Below, piece by piece: positions 49,136 to 58,515 of a stretch of DNA of 64,000 nucleotides (its first letter is position 1; each line of letters starts with the position of its first letter). The stretch is from Trinickia dabaoshanensis (GTDB lineage: Bacteria > Pseudomonadota > Gammaproteobacteria > Burkholderiales > Burkholderiaceae). A program made the position numbers and the translations under genes. The DNA lies in NCBI RefSeq assembly GCF_002879885.1, contig NZ_PNYA01000001.1:248001-312000 (forward strand), written 5' to 3'. A model generated the notes under the pieces. The model saw only the letters and a list, made by a program, of their open reading frames with translations, made no database searches and was not told the origin of the DNA.

Positions 49136-50548
49136 TCAGCCTTGATGGCTGCGCTGCGCGGCGTACAACTCCCGAAACGTGCGGCCCACCGGCGCCGGCA
49201 TCTCGCGCGTGGCCGTCCACCCTTGGCCGAACGGCAGATGCGCGATCGAGCGCCGGCTTCCGCCCGCCCGCTCGAGCACCCTCACCGCCAGCTTCGTGAC
49301 GAGCGCATAGAGCGTGGGCCGCATCGCGACGAATCCCCAGAGCGCCAGTCCCGCGCGCTCCGAGAATGGCCGTAAGCGACGCTCGACTTGCTTCTCGCGC
49401 AGCTTGCGCAAGAGATCGGAGATCGGGATGCCGACGGGGCACACCGCGTTGCATTCGCCGCACAGCGTGGCGGCCTGCGGGAGATCGAGCGCCTTGTCGA
49501 GCCCCACGTAGCTCGGCGTGAGTACGGACCCCATCGGTCCGGGATAGACCCAGCCGTAGGCATGGCCGCCGATCTTCTGATAGACGGGACAGTGATTCAT
49601 GCAGGCGCCGCATCGAATGCAGCGAAGCATCTCTTGGAACGCTCCGCCGATGAGACCGGTGCGGCCGCCATCGACGAGCACCACGTAGTTGTGCTCGGGC
49701 CCGTCGAGGTCGCCCTCGCCGCGCGGCCCGGTCAGCAGCGAGAAGTAATTGGCCGCGATCTGCCCGGTGGCGCTGCGCGGCAAGAGCCGCATGGCCAACG
49801 CAAGATCCTCGAGCGTCGGCAGCACCTTTTCGATACCGGTGACGGCCACGTGCACGCGCGGCATGACCGTGCACATGCCCTCGTTGCCCTCGTTCGTCAC
49901 GAGCGCGACCGAGCCGGTCTCGGCAATCAGAAAGTTGCCGCCCGTCACCCCCATGTCCGCGGACAGGAAATGCGGACGCAGCACCTCACGCGCCTCGCGC
50001 GTCATGTCGGGAATTTCGTTGAGCCGCGCCCGGCCGTGCGTGGCCGCGAACAGATCCGCGATTTCTTCTTTGTCCTTGTGAACGACCGGCGCGATGATGT
50101 GGCTCGGCGGTTCGTTGTCGTTGATCTGAAGAATGTATTCGCCGAGGTCGGTTTCGATCGACTGCACGCCCATCTCGCCGAGCACGGCGTTCAGCCGCAT
50201 TTCCTCGGACACCATCGACTTCGTCTTGATGACCTTTTTCACGTCGTGCTTGCGCGCGATCTCGGCGACGAGCCGCGCCGCGTCGCTCGTCGTCTCCGCG
50301 TACAAGACCGTCGTGCCGCGGCGCGCCGCTTCACGCTCGAACGTTTCGAGCCAGACATCGAGGTTCTCGAGCGCCCGGTTACGGCGCGCCTTCAATTCCG
50401 AGCGAGTGGCCGGGAAATCGATCGCCTGCATCGCCGCCGCCCGCGCCGACACGAATTTCGTCGATAGTTTCTTCAGGTTCTGTTGCAAGCGCGGATTGGC
50501 CAAGCTGTCCTTGGTGCGCGCCTTGAAGTGCATCGATTGAACTTGCAT
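49136..50548 (-). CDS. lutB: L-lactate oxidation iron-sulfur protein LutB
   Basis: 470-residue subunit of the LutABC-type L-lactate dehydrogenase complex. The N-terminal LUD domain (VKTKSMVSEEMRLN, TDLGEYI, GVTGGNFLIAETGSV) is followed by two [4Fe-4S] motifs, CIRCGACMNHCPVY and CGECNAVCPVGIP, then a C-terminal tail. It follows lutA by 36 bases. The third subunit lutC (YkgG) is not adjacent. Confidence 0.93.
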   Translation of the reverse strand: MQVQSMHFKARTKDSLANPRLQQNLKKLSTKFVSARAAAMQAIDFPATRSELKARRNRALENLDVWLETFEREAARRGTTVLYAETTSDAARLVAEIARKHDVKKVIKTKSMVSEEMRLNAVLGEMGVQSIETDLGEYILQINDNEPPSHIIAPVVHKDKEEIADLFAATHGRARLNEIPDMTREAREVLRPHFLSADMGVTGGNFLIAETGSVALVTNEGNEGMCTVMPRVHVAVTGIEKVLPTLEDLALAMRLLPRSATGQIAANYFSLLTGPRGEGDLDGPEHNYVVLVDGGRTGLIGGAFQEMLRCIRCGACMNHCPVYQKIGGHAYGWVYPGPMGSVLTPSYVGLDKALDLPQAATLCGECNAVCPVGIPISDLLRKLREKQVERRLRPFSERAGLALWGFVAMRPTLYALVTKLAVRVLERAGGSRRSIAHLPFGQGWTATREMPAPVGRTFRELYAAQRSHQG

Positions 50549-50584
50549 GGAGGGGCTCGCTCGGTTCGGTCAAATGGGACGCGC

Positions 50585-51313
50585 TCAGCGTTCGGAATCG
50601 CCGGCCAGTACCTGGGCGATGTGCAGCACGCGCGTGGTCGTATCGCCCGAACGGCGCAGCCGCCCTTCGATGTTCAGCATGCAGCCGAGATCGCCCAGCA
50701 CGACGCACCCCGTCCCGCTCGCTTGCACGTTGGCGCACTTTTCGTCGACGATGGCCGTCGAAATGTTGCCGTACTTGACGGCGAAGGTTCCGCCGAAACC
50801 GCAGCAGTGCTCGCAGTCCTTCATTTCGGTCACGGCCACGCCGCGCTGAGCAAGCAAAGCGCGCGGCTGCGCCTTGACCCCGAGTTCTCGCAGCCCCGAG
50901 CACGAGTCGTGGTAAGTGACCGGCCCCTCGAATGCGCCGGGCGCCAAGCGCACCTGGGCGACATTGACGAGAAAATCGGTCAATTCATAGACTTTCGCCC
51001 GGAGCCGTTCATATCGGCCCATCAGTTCGGGGTCGTCGCGCAGCAGATCGCCGTAATGCGAGGCGATCATCCCGCCGCACGAACCCGAGGGAACCACGAC
51101 GTAGTCGAACTGCTCGAACTCGCGCAGCATCTTTTCGGCTAGATCGCGGGCGATACGCCGCTCGCCCGAATTGTAGGCAGGTTGCCCACAGCACGTCTGG
51201 GCCGGCGGCACGATCACGTCGTAACCGGCTTGCTCGAGCAGCTTGATGACCGAGAACCCGATCTCCGGGCGCATCAGGTCAATGAGACAAGTAACGAACA
51301 GTCCGACTCGCAT
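50585..51313 (-). CDS. lutA: L-lactate oxidation protein LutA (Fe-S oxidoreductase)
   Basis: 242 residues with two CCG cysteine-rich domains: QTCCGQPAYNSG and EHCCGFGGTFAVKY, as in LutA and the GlcF/GlpC families. Start 51313 (MRVGLFVTCLIDLMRP) is typical; an upstream ATG at 51322 would add three residues. Divergent from the IclR regulator, which probably controls lutAB. Confidence 0.93.
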   Translation of the reverse strand: MRVGLFVTCLIDLMRPEIGFSVIKLLEQAGYDVIVPPAQTCCGQPAYNSGERRIARDLAEKMLREFEQFDYVVVPSGSCGGMIASHYGDLLRDDPELMGRYERLRAKVYELTDFLVNVAQVRLAPGAFEGPVTYHDSCSGLRELGVKAQPRALLAQRGVAVTEMKDCEHCCGFGGTFAVKYGNISTAIVDEKCANVQASGTGCVVLGDLGCMLNIEGRLRRSGDTTTRVLHIAQVLAGDSER

Positions 51314-51425
51314 GGTGGCCAAAAGTGAACGAAACGAGGTCGATTATCCGACGTTTGTGCCGTCCAACCACGCGAGAAGTCGAAAAAAGTGCATGCCCGC
51401 GATCCGAGGGCGTATTCGAACAGCG

Positions 51426-51454
51426 TTCGCTTTTTTCACAATACGAGATACAAT
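51426..51454 (+). promoter_or_regulatory. Candidate promoter of the IclR-family gene
   Basis: TTCGCT at 51426-51431, 17-base spacer, TACAAT at 51449-51454. The -35 is weak. It lies in the intergenic region shared with lutA. Confidence 0.45.
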
Positions 51455-51490
51455 GGGTTCACCGTTAATTGCCGCGTCAATCGATTTCCA

Positions 51491-52306
51491 ATGAGCGAGA
51501 CGAATCCGGACTCCAAAACGTCGATCCAAGTGATCGAACGCATGATGCGCCTGCTCGATGCCCTGGCTGCCCATACCGATCCGGTCAGCCTCAAGGAGCT
51601 CGCGCTGCGCACCGAGTTGCACCCGTCGACCGCGCACCGCATTTTGAACGACATGGTCACGTGCCGTTTGGTCGACCGCTCCGACCCGGGCACCTACCGG
51701 CTCGGCATGCGGCTGCTCGAACTCGGCAACCTGGTCAAAGCGCGCCTGTCCGTGCGCGACGCCGCGCTTGCGCCGATGCGCGAGTTGCACCGCGCGACCG
51801 GGCAGACGGTCAATCTGTCGGTCAGGCAAGGCGATGAGATCGTCTATATCGAGCGCGCCTACTCCGAGCGCTCAGGTATGCAGGTCGTCCGTGCGATCGG
51901 CGGGCGCGCGCCGCTGCATCTGACTTCGGTCGGCAAGCTGTTCCTCGCGGCGGACGAAGCCGCGCGCGTACGCGCCTACGCCATGCGCACGGGCCTATCG
52001 GGCCATACCCAAAACAGCATCACGGACATCTCCCGGCTGGAGCGCGAACTGAGCCAAGTCCGGCAGCAAGCTTGCGCGCGCGACAACGAAGAACTCGAGC
52101 TCGGCGTGCGATGTATCGCCGCGGGCATTTACGACGACACGGGCAAGCTCGTCGCCGGCTTGTCGCTCTCGGCGCCGGCCGACCGGTTGCAAGACTCATG
52201 GCTCGGTCAATTGAGCCAGACCGCGCTCGTCATCTCCGAGTCGCTCGGCTATCACCCCGAAGCGGCCGCCGCCGCGGAGGCGCAGCGCAAATCGAGCGCG
52301 CACTAA
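51491..52306 (+). CDS. IclR family transcriptional regulator
   Basis: 271 residues. The winged HTH (about 14-75: SIQVIERMMRLLDALAAHTDP, LHPSTAHRILNDMVT) is followed by the IclR effector domain (about 90-255, ending GIYDDTGKLVAGLSLSAP). Effector cannot be deduced. Its divergent position next to lutAB suggests control by lactate or a related acid, which is inference. ATG 51491 is the first start before the HTH. Confidence 0.88.
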   Translation: MSETNPDSKTSIQVIERMMRLLDALAAHTDPVSLKELALRTELHPSTAHRILNDMVTCRLVDRSDPGTYRLGMRLLELGNLVKARLSVRDAALAPMRELHRATGQTVNLSVRQGDEIVYIERAYSERSGMQVVRAIGGRAPLHLTSVGKLFLAADEAARVRAYAMRTGLSGHTQNSITDISRLERELSQVRQQACARDNEELELGVRCIAAGIYDDTGKLVAGLSLSAPADRLQDSWLGQLSQTALVISESLGYHPEAAAAAEAQRKSSAH

Positions 52307-52347
52307 CAACGCACTGAGCGAGCGCGGCGCGTAACGCCCCAACATGC

Positions 52348-52374
52348 AAAAGCCCCGCCTAGGCGGGGCTTTTT
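52348..52374. terminator. Bidirectional terminator between IclR gene and pbpG
   Basis: AGCCCCGCCT / AGGCGGGGCT with A4 and T5 flanks, a perfect palindrome with practically no loop in one register. It serves both convergent genes. Confidence 0.85.
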
Positions 52375-52416
52375 ATTCAGCAAGGCCAATGGCGCGAGCC
52401 AGGGCCCGCGCCGAAA

Positions 52417-53517
52417 TCAGGTGCCGCGTCCGCCGGCGTCCGCGCTCGTAATACGCTGGCCGCCGAAATCGTCGAGCCACTTACGCAGGCGCGTCGCGTC
52501 CGCAAAGCGCGAATACTTGCCCGTGGAGTCGAGCAGCACCATCACCATCGGCCGACCATGGATCGTCGCCTGCATGACGAGGCATTCGCCGGCTTCGTTG
52601 ATGAAACCCGTTTTTTGCAGCCCGATATCCCAAGTGGGGTTCCGTACGAGCGCATTCGTGCTGTTGTAGGCCAGCACGCCCCTACCCGGATAAACGTCGT
52701 AGCTGCGGTCGGTCGAGAACTTGCGGATGAGCGGATATTGATAGGCCGCATCGATCATCTTCACGAGGTCGCGCGCCGTCGACACGTTCTCGCTCGTCAA
52801 GCCGGTCGGGCTTTCGAAGTGCGTGTCGTTCATGCCGAGCGCCTTGGCTTTGGCGTTCATCGCCGCAATGAAGGCCGGCCGGCCGCCCGGGTAATAGCGC
52901 GACAGCGCCGCCGCAGCGCGGTTCTCCGACGCCATCAGCGCGATGTGCAGCATATCCTCGCGCGTGAGCACCGAGCCCACGCGCAAGCGCGAGGTCGTAT
53001 GTTTGATGTAATCGCGATCTTCATCCGTCACCTCGATTTGCTCGGTCAACGGCTCCTTCGAATCGAGCACGACCATCGCGGTCATCAGCTTCGAGATGGA
53101 GGCGATCGGTACGACGGAGGTCGAGTTCTTGTCGAACAGCACCTCGGAGGTATTTTGGTCGACGACGAAAGCGACGTTCGAACGCAGCGCGACGCCCTCG
53201 GGCGTTTCTTGCAGCCCGAAAGGCTGCCCGGCCGTCGGCGAACGCGGTTCGAACGCGACGCGGTGCACGACGCCATGACGGCTATGCCCGCGCAGCGTGT
53301 AGCGCACGCGGCGGCTGTCCTTGGCGCGCACCTCGGTCGCGGCGGCGGATTTCGCCTCTTTCTTTGCGTGCTTCTTGTGGTGACTGACGCGCGCGCCATC
53401 GGTAGCGGCAAACGCGTCGATCGGGGTCGCAACCGTCGCCACGGCGAGCCCGGCCACGATCGTGCCGAGCGCCACGCCTCTAAGCACGTTGAGCGACGAA
53501 AATAGAGCGATTTTCAT
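52417..53517 (-). CDS. pbpG: D-alanyl-D-alanine endopeptidase (PBP7/PbpG type)
   Basis: 366-residue periplasmic S11 peptidase that cuts D-Ala-meso-DAP cross-links. Signal peptide residues 1-37 (ends AFA). Catalytic motifs SISKL (SxxK), SEN (SxN) and QKTG (KTG) are present. An N-terminal insert rich in Lys, His and Arg (about 45-100) precedes the domain. Start 53517 is chosen as it begins the signal peptide. A good promoter lies upstream. Confidence 0.9.
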   Translation of the reverse strand: MKIALFSSLNVLRGVALGTIVAGLAVATVATPIDAFAATDGARVSHHKKHAKKEAKSAAATEVRAKDSRRVRYTLRGHSRHGVVHRVAFEPRSPTAGQPFGLQETPEGVALRSNVAFVVDQNTSEVLFDKNSTSVVPIASISKLMTAMVVLDSKEPLTEQIEVTDEDRDYIKHTTSRLRVGSVLTREDMLHIALMASENRAAAALSRYYPGGRPAFIAAMNAKAKALGMNDTHFESPTGLTSENVSTARDLVKMIDAAYQYPLIRKFSTDRSYDVYPGRGVLAYNSTNALVRNPTWDIGLQKTGFINEAGECLVMQATIHGRPMVMVLLDSTGKYSRFADATRLRKWLDDFGGQRITSADAGGRGT

Positions 53518-53555
53518 GAAGTTCTGAAGCGAGGAGTGGCGAACGGTTGTCGGCA

Positions 53556-53584
53556 AGTGTAGTAAAGCTGCGAAAATTTCGCAA
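53556..53584 (-). promoter_or_regulatory. Promoter of pbpG
   Basis: Minus-strand TTGCGA (complement of 53579-53584), 17-base spacer, TACACT (complement of 53556-53561), about 40 bases before the start codon. Confidence 0.55.
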
Positions 53585-54033
53585 TATTAAGCACTTATCG
53601 GCCGTCCTTGATCCAATTTGTAAATTCGGGAAGCGCCCGGCATGCACCATTCTTGCGCACGCGGCAGCTTCGCCTCTGGGGCCATAACCGCATAACGGCG
53701 ATGTTTGTCCAAACTTGAGCGAATTGGTTCGCCCCAATTCTCAAGCGCAGCGGCCCCCGACGGCATGCGCGCGGGTGCGCCCGCGATCAAGTCGGCATAA
53801 CGCGCCAACCCTGCAATCGGTTTACAGCGTTTTCCGCCATAACACAGCGCGCTGGCGCACGATCGCTACCCAGCGGGCCATCGCCCTTCCCCGGGCGCCT
53901 CCTGGCGTTGCGGCGGAAATGGCGGAAAGGGGACGAAAAACGGGGTGAAAAGGAGATGGAAACGGTTCCTTCGACGTGTCCCCACAAAGTCGCCAACGCA
54001 TTGTTTTATCGACAATTTCGCGAGATGGTGCGA

Positions 54034-54061
54034 TGCACAAAATGTGCTTGACATTTGTGCA
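54034..54061 (+). promoter_or_regulatory. Dyad TGCACAAA / TTTGTGCA over the phasin -35 (PhaR-site candidate)
   Basis: Exact 8-base inverted repeat at 54034-54041 and 54054-54061, with a 12-base centre containing the -35. A third related copy CGCACAAAA lies near 54094. PhaR regulators of polyhydroxyalkanoate genes repress phasin genes from TGC/GCA-type dyads; that PhaR binds here is inference. Confidence 0.6.
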
Positions 54062-54075
54062 AGCCGTTCTAAAAT
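54048..54075 (+). promoter_or_regulatory. Phasin gene promoter
   Basis: Perfect TTGACA at 54048-54053, 16-base spacer and TAAAAT at 54070-54075. Expected start near 54082, giving a leader of about 110 bases. Confidence 0.75.
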
Positions 54076-54189
54076 GGGAACCGTTGTTGCGACGCACAAA
54101 ACACGTTTTGACTTAAGAAGCGCCTCGCAAGGTTTAGCCATTCCACCACTTTGGTCTGCCGGAACAGGCGGACATTCAGGAGCGAAAAC

Positions 54190-54771
54190 ATGACTCTGCT
54201 GACACCTGAGCAATTTGCCGCAGCACAGAAAGCGAATCTCGAAGCGCTGTTCGGTCTGACGAACAAGGCGTTCGAGGGCATCGAAAAGCTGGTCGAACTG
54301 AACCTGCAAGTCGTGAAGTCGACGCTCGCGGAAAGCCAGGAAAACGCACAACGTGCGCTGTCGGTCAAGGACGCGCAAGAGTTCGTCGCGCTGCAAGCCA
54401 GCCTGACGCAGCCGGTTGCCGAGAAGGTGCTGTCGTACGGCCGTCATCTGTACGAAATCGCCTCGGCCACGCAAGCCGAGTTCGCACGTGTTGCCGAAGC
54501 GCAGTACGAAGAGCAAAACCGTAAGGTGCAAGCGCTCGTCGAAAACGTCGCCAAGAATGCACCGGCCGGTTCGGAAACGGCTGTGGCCGTCATGAAGTCG
54601 GCAATCACGGCCGCCAACACGACGTACGAAACGGTTCACAAGGCAACGAAGCAAGCCGTCGAAATCGCGGAAAGCAACTTCAACGCCGCTGCCACGGCTG
54701 CGCAAAAGGCTGCTCAACAAGCTGCCTCGCAAGCTTCGCGCGCTGCCGCCACGAAGAAGACGGTCGCGTAA
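54190..54771 (+). CDS. phaP: Phasin (polyhydroxyalkanoate granule protein)
   Basis: 193-residue amphipathic protein of the Burkholderiales phasin family, covering polyhydroxyalkanoate granules. It opens [24 protein letters not shown] and continues as helices with the conserved [17 protein letters not shown] stretch and an Ala/Gln-rich coiled tail. ATG 54190 follows AGGAGC. Codons suggest strong expression. A terminator follows. Confidence 0.93.
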   Translation: MTLLTPEQFAAAQKANLEALFGLTNKAFEGIEKLVELNLQVVKSTLAESQENAQRALSVKDAQEFVALQASLTQPVAEKVLSYGRHLYEIASATQAEFARVAEAQYEEQNRKVQALVENVAKNAPAGSETAVAVMKSAITAANTTYETVHKATKQAVEIAESNFNAAATAAQKAAQQAASQASRAAATKKTVA

Positions 54772-54807
54772 TACTTCGGCACCCGCTCCGCGCCGACGTA
54801 GCGTAGT

Positions 54808-54846
54808 AAAAAATGGCGCGCTCCCGGAAGGGAGCGCGCCATTTTT
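54808..54846 (+). terminator. Rho-independent terminator after phasin gene
   Basis: ATGGCGCGCTCCC / GGGAGCGCGCCAT stem with GGAA loop and T5 tail. Confidence 0.9.
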
Positions 54847-54902
54847 GCATTTGCCCGCTACCAAGCGGATCTCCTCATTCGACACATCCGCCCGGTAGAT
54901 AC

Positions 54903-54939
54903 AAAAACGCGCCGCGCAGCTCATCGGCTAGGCGGCGCG
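54903..54939 (-). terminator. Terminator of the PDH operon after lpdA
   Basis: On the minus strand, CGCGCCGC (54939-54932) pairs with GCGGCGCG (54915-54908), followed by TTTTT. The loop is 16 bases, longer than usual. Confidence 0.6.
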
Positions 54940-54964
54940 CTGCGCTCACGGGCGCATCACTGCT

Positions 54965-56737
54965 TCACTTCTTGCGCTGCGGCGGCAAATCTGTGCACAC
55001 GCCTTCGTACAGCTCGGCCGCCATGCCGATCGATTCGCCGAGCGTCGGGTGCGGATGAATCGTCTTGCCGATATCCGTCGCGTCCGCACCCATCTCGATC
55101 GCCAGACACACTTCGCTGATCAAGTCGCCCGCATTCAACCCCACGATGCCGCCGCCGATCACGCGATGCGTCTCTTCGTCGAAGATCAGCTTCGTGAAGC
55201 CCTCGTCGCGGCCATTGGCGATCGCGCGGCCCGAGGCTGCCCACGGGAACACCGCCTTGCCGTACTTGATCCCTTCGGCCTTGCACTGGTCTTCCGTCTT
55301 GCCCGCCCAAGCCACCTCGGGGTCGGTGTAGGCGACCGAGGGGATTTGAATCGCATCGAAGTACGCTTTCTCGCCGTGCGCGGCTTCAGCCGCGACGTGG
55401 CCTTCATGCACCGCCTTGTGGGCGAGCATCGGCTGGCCGACGACGTCGCCGATCGCGAAGATGTGCGGTACGTTCGTGCGCATCTGCTTGTCGACTTCGA
55501 TGGAGCCGCGGTCGGTCACCGCCACACCCGCCTTGTCGGCACCGATCTTCTTACCGTTCGGGCTGCGGCCGACGGCCACGAGCACGAGGTCGTAACGCTG
55601 CGGCTCGGCCGGCGCCTGCTCGCCTTCGAACTTGACGTAGATGCCGTCGGATTTGGCTTCGGCCGACGCCGTCTTCGTGCGCAGCATGACGTTCGTGAAA
55701 TGCTTCGCGCTGTATTTCTGCCAAACCTTCACGAGATCGCGGTCGGCGCCCATCATCAGGCCGTCGAGCATTTCCACGACGTCGATCTTCGCGCCGAGCG
55801 TCGCGTACACCGTCGCCATTTCGAGCCCGATGATGCCGCCGCCGATCACGAGCATGCGCTGCGGAATCTGACGCAACTCGAGCGCTCCCGTCGAATCGAC
55901 GACGCGCGGGTCCTCGGGCATGAACGGCAACTTCACCGCTTGCGAGCCGGCCGCGATGATCGCTTGCTTGAACTTCACGACCTTCTTGCCGCCCTCGCCC
56001 TGCACTTGCATGTGATACGGATCGACGAACTCGCCGACACCGGTCACGACCTCGACCTTGCGCGCCTTGGCCATACCCGCGAGGCCCGTCGTCAACTTCT
56101 TGACCACGCCCGATTTGAACGAGCGCAGCTTGTCCAGATCGATTTGCGGCTTGCCGAACGTAATGCCGTGCTCGGCCAGCGCCGCGACTTCGTCGGTGAT
56201 CAGCGCCGTATGCAGCAACGCCTTCGACGGAATACAACCGACGTTCAAGCACACGCCGCCCAGCGTCGAATAGCGCTCGACGAGCACCGTCTTCATACCG
56301 AGGTCCGCCGCGCGGAACGCGGCGGAGTAACCGCCGGGGCCCGCGCCGAGCACCAGCATGTCGCATTCGATATCGGCCGAACCCGAGAAACTGCCCGCTT
56401 GCGGCGCGCTTGCCGCTGCCGCGGCAGGTTGCGGCGCCGGTGCGCTCTTGGCCGCGGCGGGCGCCGCAGCCGGAGCCGGAGCTGCCGCGGCGGCGCCCGC
56501 CGATGCTTCGACCAATGCCACGACCGTGCCTTGCGACACCTTGTCGCCGGCCTTGATCTTCACTTCCTTCACGGTGCCGGCGACATCGCTCGGCACTTCC
56601 ATCGAGGCCTTGTCCGATTCGAGCGTGAGCAGCGACTGCTCTTTCTCGATGACGTCGCCCGGCTTGATGTTGACTTCGATGACGTCGACATCCTTGAAAT
56701 CGCCGATATCCGGCACCTTCACTTCAACGAGACTCAT
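54965..56737 (-). CDS. lpdA: Dihydrolipoyl dehydrogenase (E3) with N-terminal lipoyl domain
   Basis: 590-residue flavoprotein that reoxidises lipoyl groups of pyruvate dehydrogenase. Residues 1-75 are a lipoyl domain with the modified Lys in ESDKASMEVP; an Ala/Pro linker (about 80-120) leads to the FAD/NAD part with the redox disulfide GGVCLNVGCIPSK and ending HPHPTLGE. E3 subunits of this length with a lipoyl domain are known in Ralstonia and Burkholderia. Third gene of aceE-aceF-lpdA. Confidence 0.95.
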   Translation of the reverse strand: MSLVEVKVPDIGDFKDVDVIEVNIKPGDVIEKEQSLLTLESDKASMEVPSDVAGTVKEVKIKAGDKVSQGTVVALVEASAGAAAAAPAPAAAPAAAKSAPAPQPAAAAASAPQAGSFSGSADIECDMLVLGAGPGGYSAAFRAADLGMKTVLVERYSTLGGVCLNVGCIPSKALLHTALITDEVAALAEHGITFGKPQIDLDKLRSFKSGVVKKLTTGLAGMAKARKVEVVTGVGEFVDPYHMQVQGEGGKKVVKFKQAIIAAGSQAVKLPFMPEDPRVVDSTGALELRQIPQRMLVIGGGIIGLEMATVYATLGAKIDVVEMLDGLMMGADRDLVKVWQKYSAKHFTNVMLRTKTASAEAKSDGIYVKFEGEQAPAEPQRYDLVLVAVGRSPNGKKIGADKAGVAVTDRGSIEVDKQMRTNVPHIFAIGDVVGQPMLAHKAVHEGHVAAEAAHGEKAYFDAIQIPSVAYTDPEVAWAGKTEDQCKAEGIKYGKAVFPWAASGRAIANGRDEGFTKLIFDEETHRVIGGGIVGLNAGDLISEVCLAIEMGADATDIGKTIHPHPTLGESIGMAAELYEGVCTDLPPQRKK

Positions 56738-56763
56738 TCACGTCCCCTTCTTGTTGTCGACGA

Positions 56764-58431
56764 TCAAAGGATCACGCGCCGGAAGTCGGCGAGCAGCGCT
56801 CCGAGATACGCGTTAAAGCGCGCGGCCGCCGCTCCGTCGATCACGCGGTGATCGTACGAGAGCGACAGGGGCAACGTGAGGCGCGGCACGAACTGCTTGC
56901 CGTCCCACACCGGCTTCATCGCGCTGCGCGACAAGCCGAGGATCGCCACTTCGGGCGCGTTGATGATCGGCGTGAAGTTCGTGCCGCCGATACCGCCGAG
57001 CGAGGAGATCGAGAAGCAGCCGCCTTGCATCTGGTCAGGCTTGAGCTTGCCGTCGCGAGCGAGCTTCGACAACTCCGCCATTTCCTTGGCGATCTCGATG
57101 AGCCCCTTCTTGTCCGCGTCGCGAATGACCGGCACGACGAGGCCGTTCGGCGTATCGGCCGCGAAACCGACGTGGTAGTACTGCTTGAACACGAGGTTAT
57201 CGCCGTCCAAACTCGCATTGAACGTCGGGAACTGCTTCAGCGCGGAAACGACGGCCTTGATCACGAACGCCAGCATCGTGATCTTCACGCCGGCCTTCTC
57301 GTTTTCCTTGTTCAACTGCACGCGCAGCGCTTCGAGCTCGGTGATGTCGGCTTCGTCGTTGTTCGTGACGTGCGGAATCATCACCCAGTTGCGATGCAGA
57401 TTCGCGCCCGAGATCTTCTTGATACGCGACAGCGGCTTCGAATCGACCGGGCCGAACTTCGTGAAGTCGACCTTCGGCCACGGCAGCAAATTGAGCTCCC
57501 CGCCGGTACCCGCGGCGCCGGCCGGTGCCGCGCCCGCGACCGCACGCTGGCCCGTCATGACACCCTTCACGAAGGCGGTGACGTCTTCCTGCGTGATACG
57601 GCCCTTCGGCCCGGTGCCCTGCACTTGCCCGACGTCCACGCCGAGTTCGCGCGCGAATTTGCGCACCGACGGCGAAGCGTGGCTCGGACGGCGCGCGCCC
57701 CCTTCGCCGGCCGGGATGACGGGCGCCTGCGCCAGTGCGGACGGCTGAGCGGGCACGGGATGCGTCGTCGCGTCGCGCGGCGCGTCGGACGGGGCCTCCA
57801 CGGGCTTGGCCGGAGCGGCCGGTGCCGCTGCGGGAGCCGCCGCCGCGCCTTGCGCCTCGACGAGCACGATCAGCGTGCCCTCGGAGACGGAGTCGCCCAC
57901 CTTGACCTTCACTTCCTTGACGACACCGGCCACGGGGCTCGGCACATCCATCGTCGCCTTGTCCGATTCGAGCGTGACGAGCGATTGCTCCTTTTCCACG
58001 CGATCGCCCGGCTTGACGGCCACTTCGATCACCGGGACGTCTTTGTAGTCGCCGATATCGGGCACCTTCACTTCCTGCACGGCGCCGCTCGCTGCGGGAG
58101 CGGGAGCGGCCGCGGGTGCCGCGGCGGCTTGCGCGGGAGCGGCCGCGCCGTTGGGCTGCGCGCTCTTCGCGGGGGCTTGCGCGCCGCCGCCGGCCGGCTC
58201 GAGCAGCACGATCAACGTGCCTTCCGAGACGGAATCGCCCTGCTTGACCTTCACTTCCCTCACCTTGCCCGCCTGCGGGCTCGGCACGTCCATCGTCGCC
58301 TTGTCCGATTCGAGCGTGACGAGAGATTGTTCTTTTTCGACGCTGTCGCCGGCCTTCACGAGAATTTCGATGACAGGCACATCTTTGTAGTCGCCGATGT
58401 CCGGCACCTTGACTTCGATCGCTTCACTCAT
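56764..58431 (-). CDS. aceF: Dihydrolipoyllysine acetyltransferase (E2) AceF
   Basis: 555-residue core of the pyruvate dehydrogenase complex. Two lipoyl domains (about 1-75 and 117-192, each with [12 protein letters not shown]), Ala/Pro linkers, a peripheral subunit-binding domain ([15 protein letters not shown], about 255-290) and the catalytic domain with [15 protein letters not shown]. With LpdA this gives three lipoyl domains in the complex. Lies 26 bases before lpdA. Confidence 0.96.
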   Translation of the reverse strand: MSEAIEVKVPDIGDYKDVPVIEILVKAGDSVEKEQSLVTLESDKATMDVPSPQAGKVREVKVKQGDSVSEGTLIVLLEPAGGGAQAPAKSAQPNGAAAPAQAAAAPAAAPAPAASGAVQEVKVPDIGDYKDVPVIEVAVKPGDRVEKEQSLVTLESDKATMDVPSPVAGVVKEVKVKVGDSVSEGTLIVLVEAQGAAAAPAAAPAAPAKPVEAPSDAPRDATTHPVPAQPSALAQAPVIPAGEGGARRPSHASPSVRKFARELGVDVGQVQGTGPKGRITQEDVTAFVKGVMTGQRAVAGAAPAGAAGTGGELNLLPWPKVDFTKFGPVDSKPLSRIKKISGANLHRNWVMIPHVTNNDEADITELEALRVQLNKENEKAGVKITMLAFVIKAVVSALKQFPTFNASLDGDNLVFKQYYHVGFAADTPNGLVVPVIRDADKKGLIEIAKEMAELSKLARDGKLKPDQMQGGCFSISSLGGIGGTNFTPIINAPEVAILGLSRSAMKPVWDGKQFVPRLTLPLSLSYDHRVIDGAAAARFNAYLGALLADFRRVIL

Positions 58432-58515
58432 TGTTCGTGTCTCCAGGGCACACGCAAGGCGCGCCCGCCGGGTTCGAAGCGGCGGGCGCGCATAGCCTCA
58501 CGCGAAGGTGTTGCC

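Larger units (their letters stand above)
53518..54189. other. Long intergenic region between pbpG and the phasin gene
   Basis: 672 bases. It holds the pbpG promoter at one end and the phasin promoter with a dyad at the other. Between, a 73-codon minus-strand frame (53587-53808) has clearly lower third-position GC (about 60 percent by my count) than real neighbours, and a purine-rich tract spans about 53910-53960. I recognise no RNA gene. Confidence 0.45.

Noticed and set aside
53956-54048. Short ORF after AGGAG in the phasin leader region
   Set aside because: The ribosome site abuts the ATG with no spacing and the 30-codon product has no sign of constraint; it also lies upstream of the mapped-by-eye promoter.
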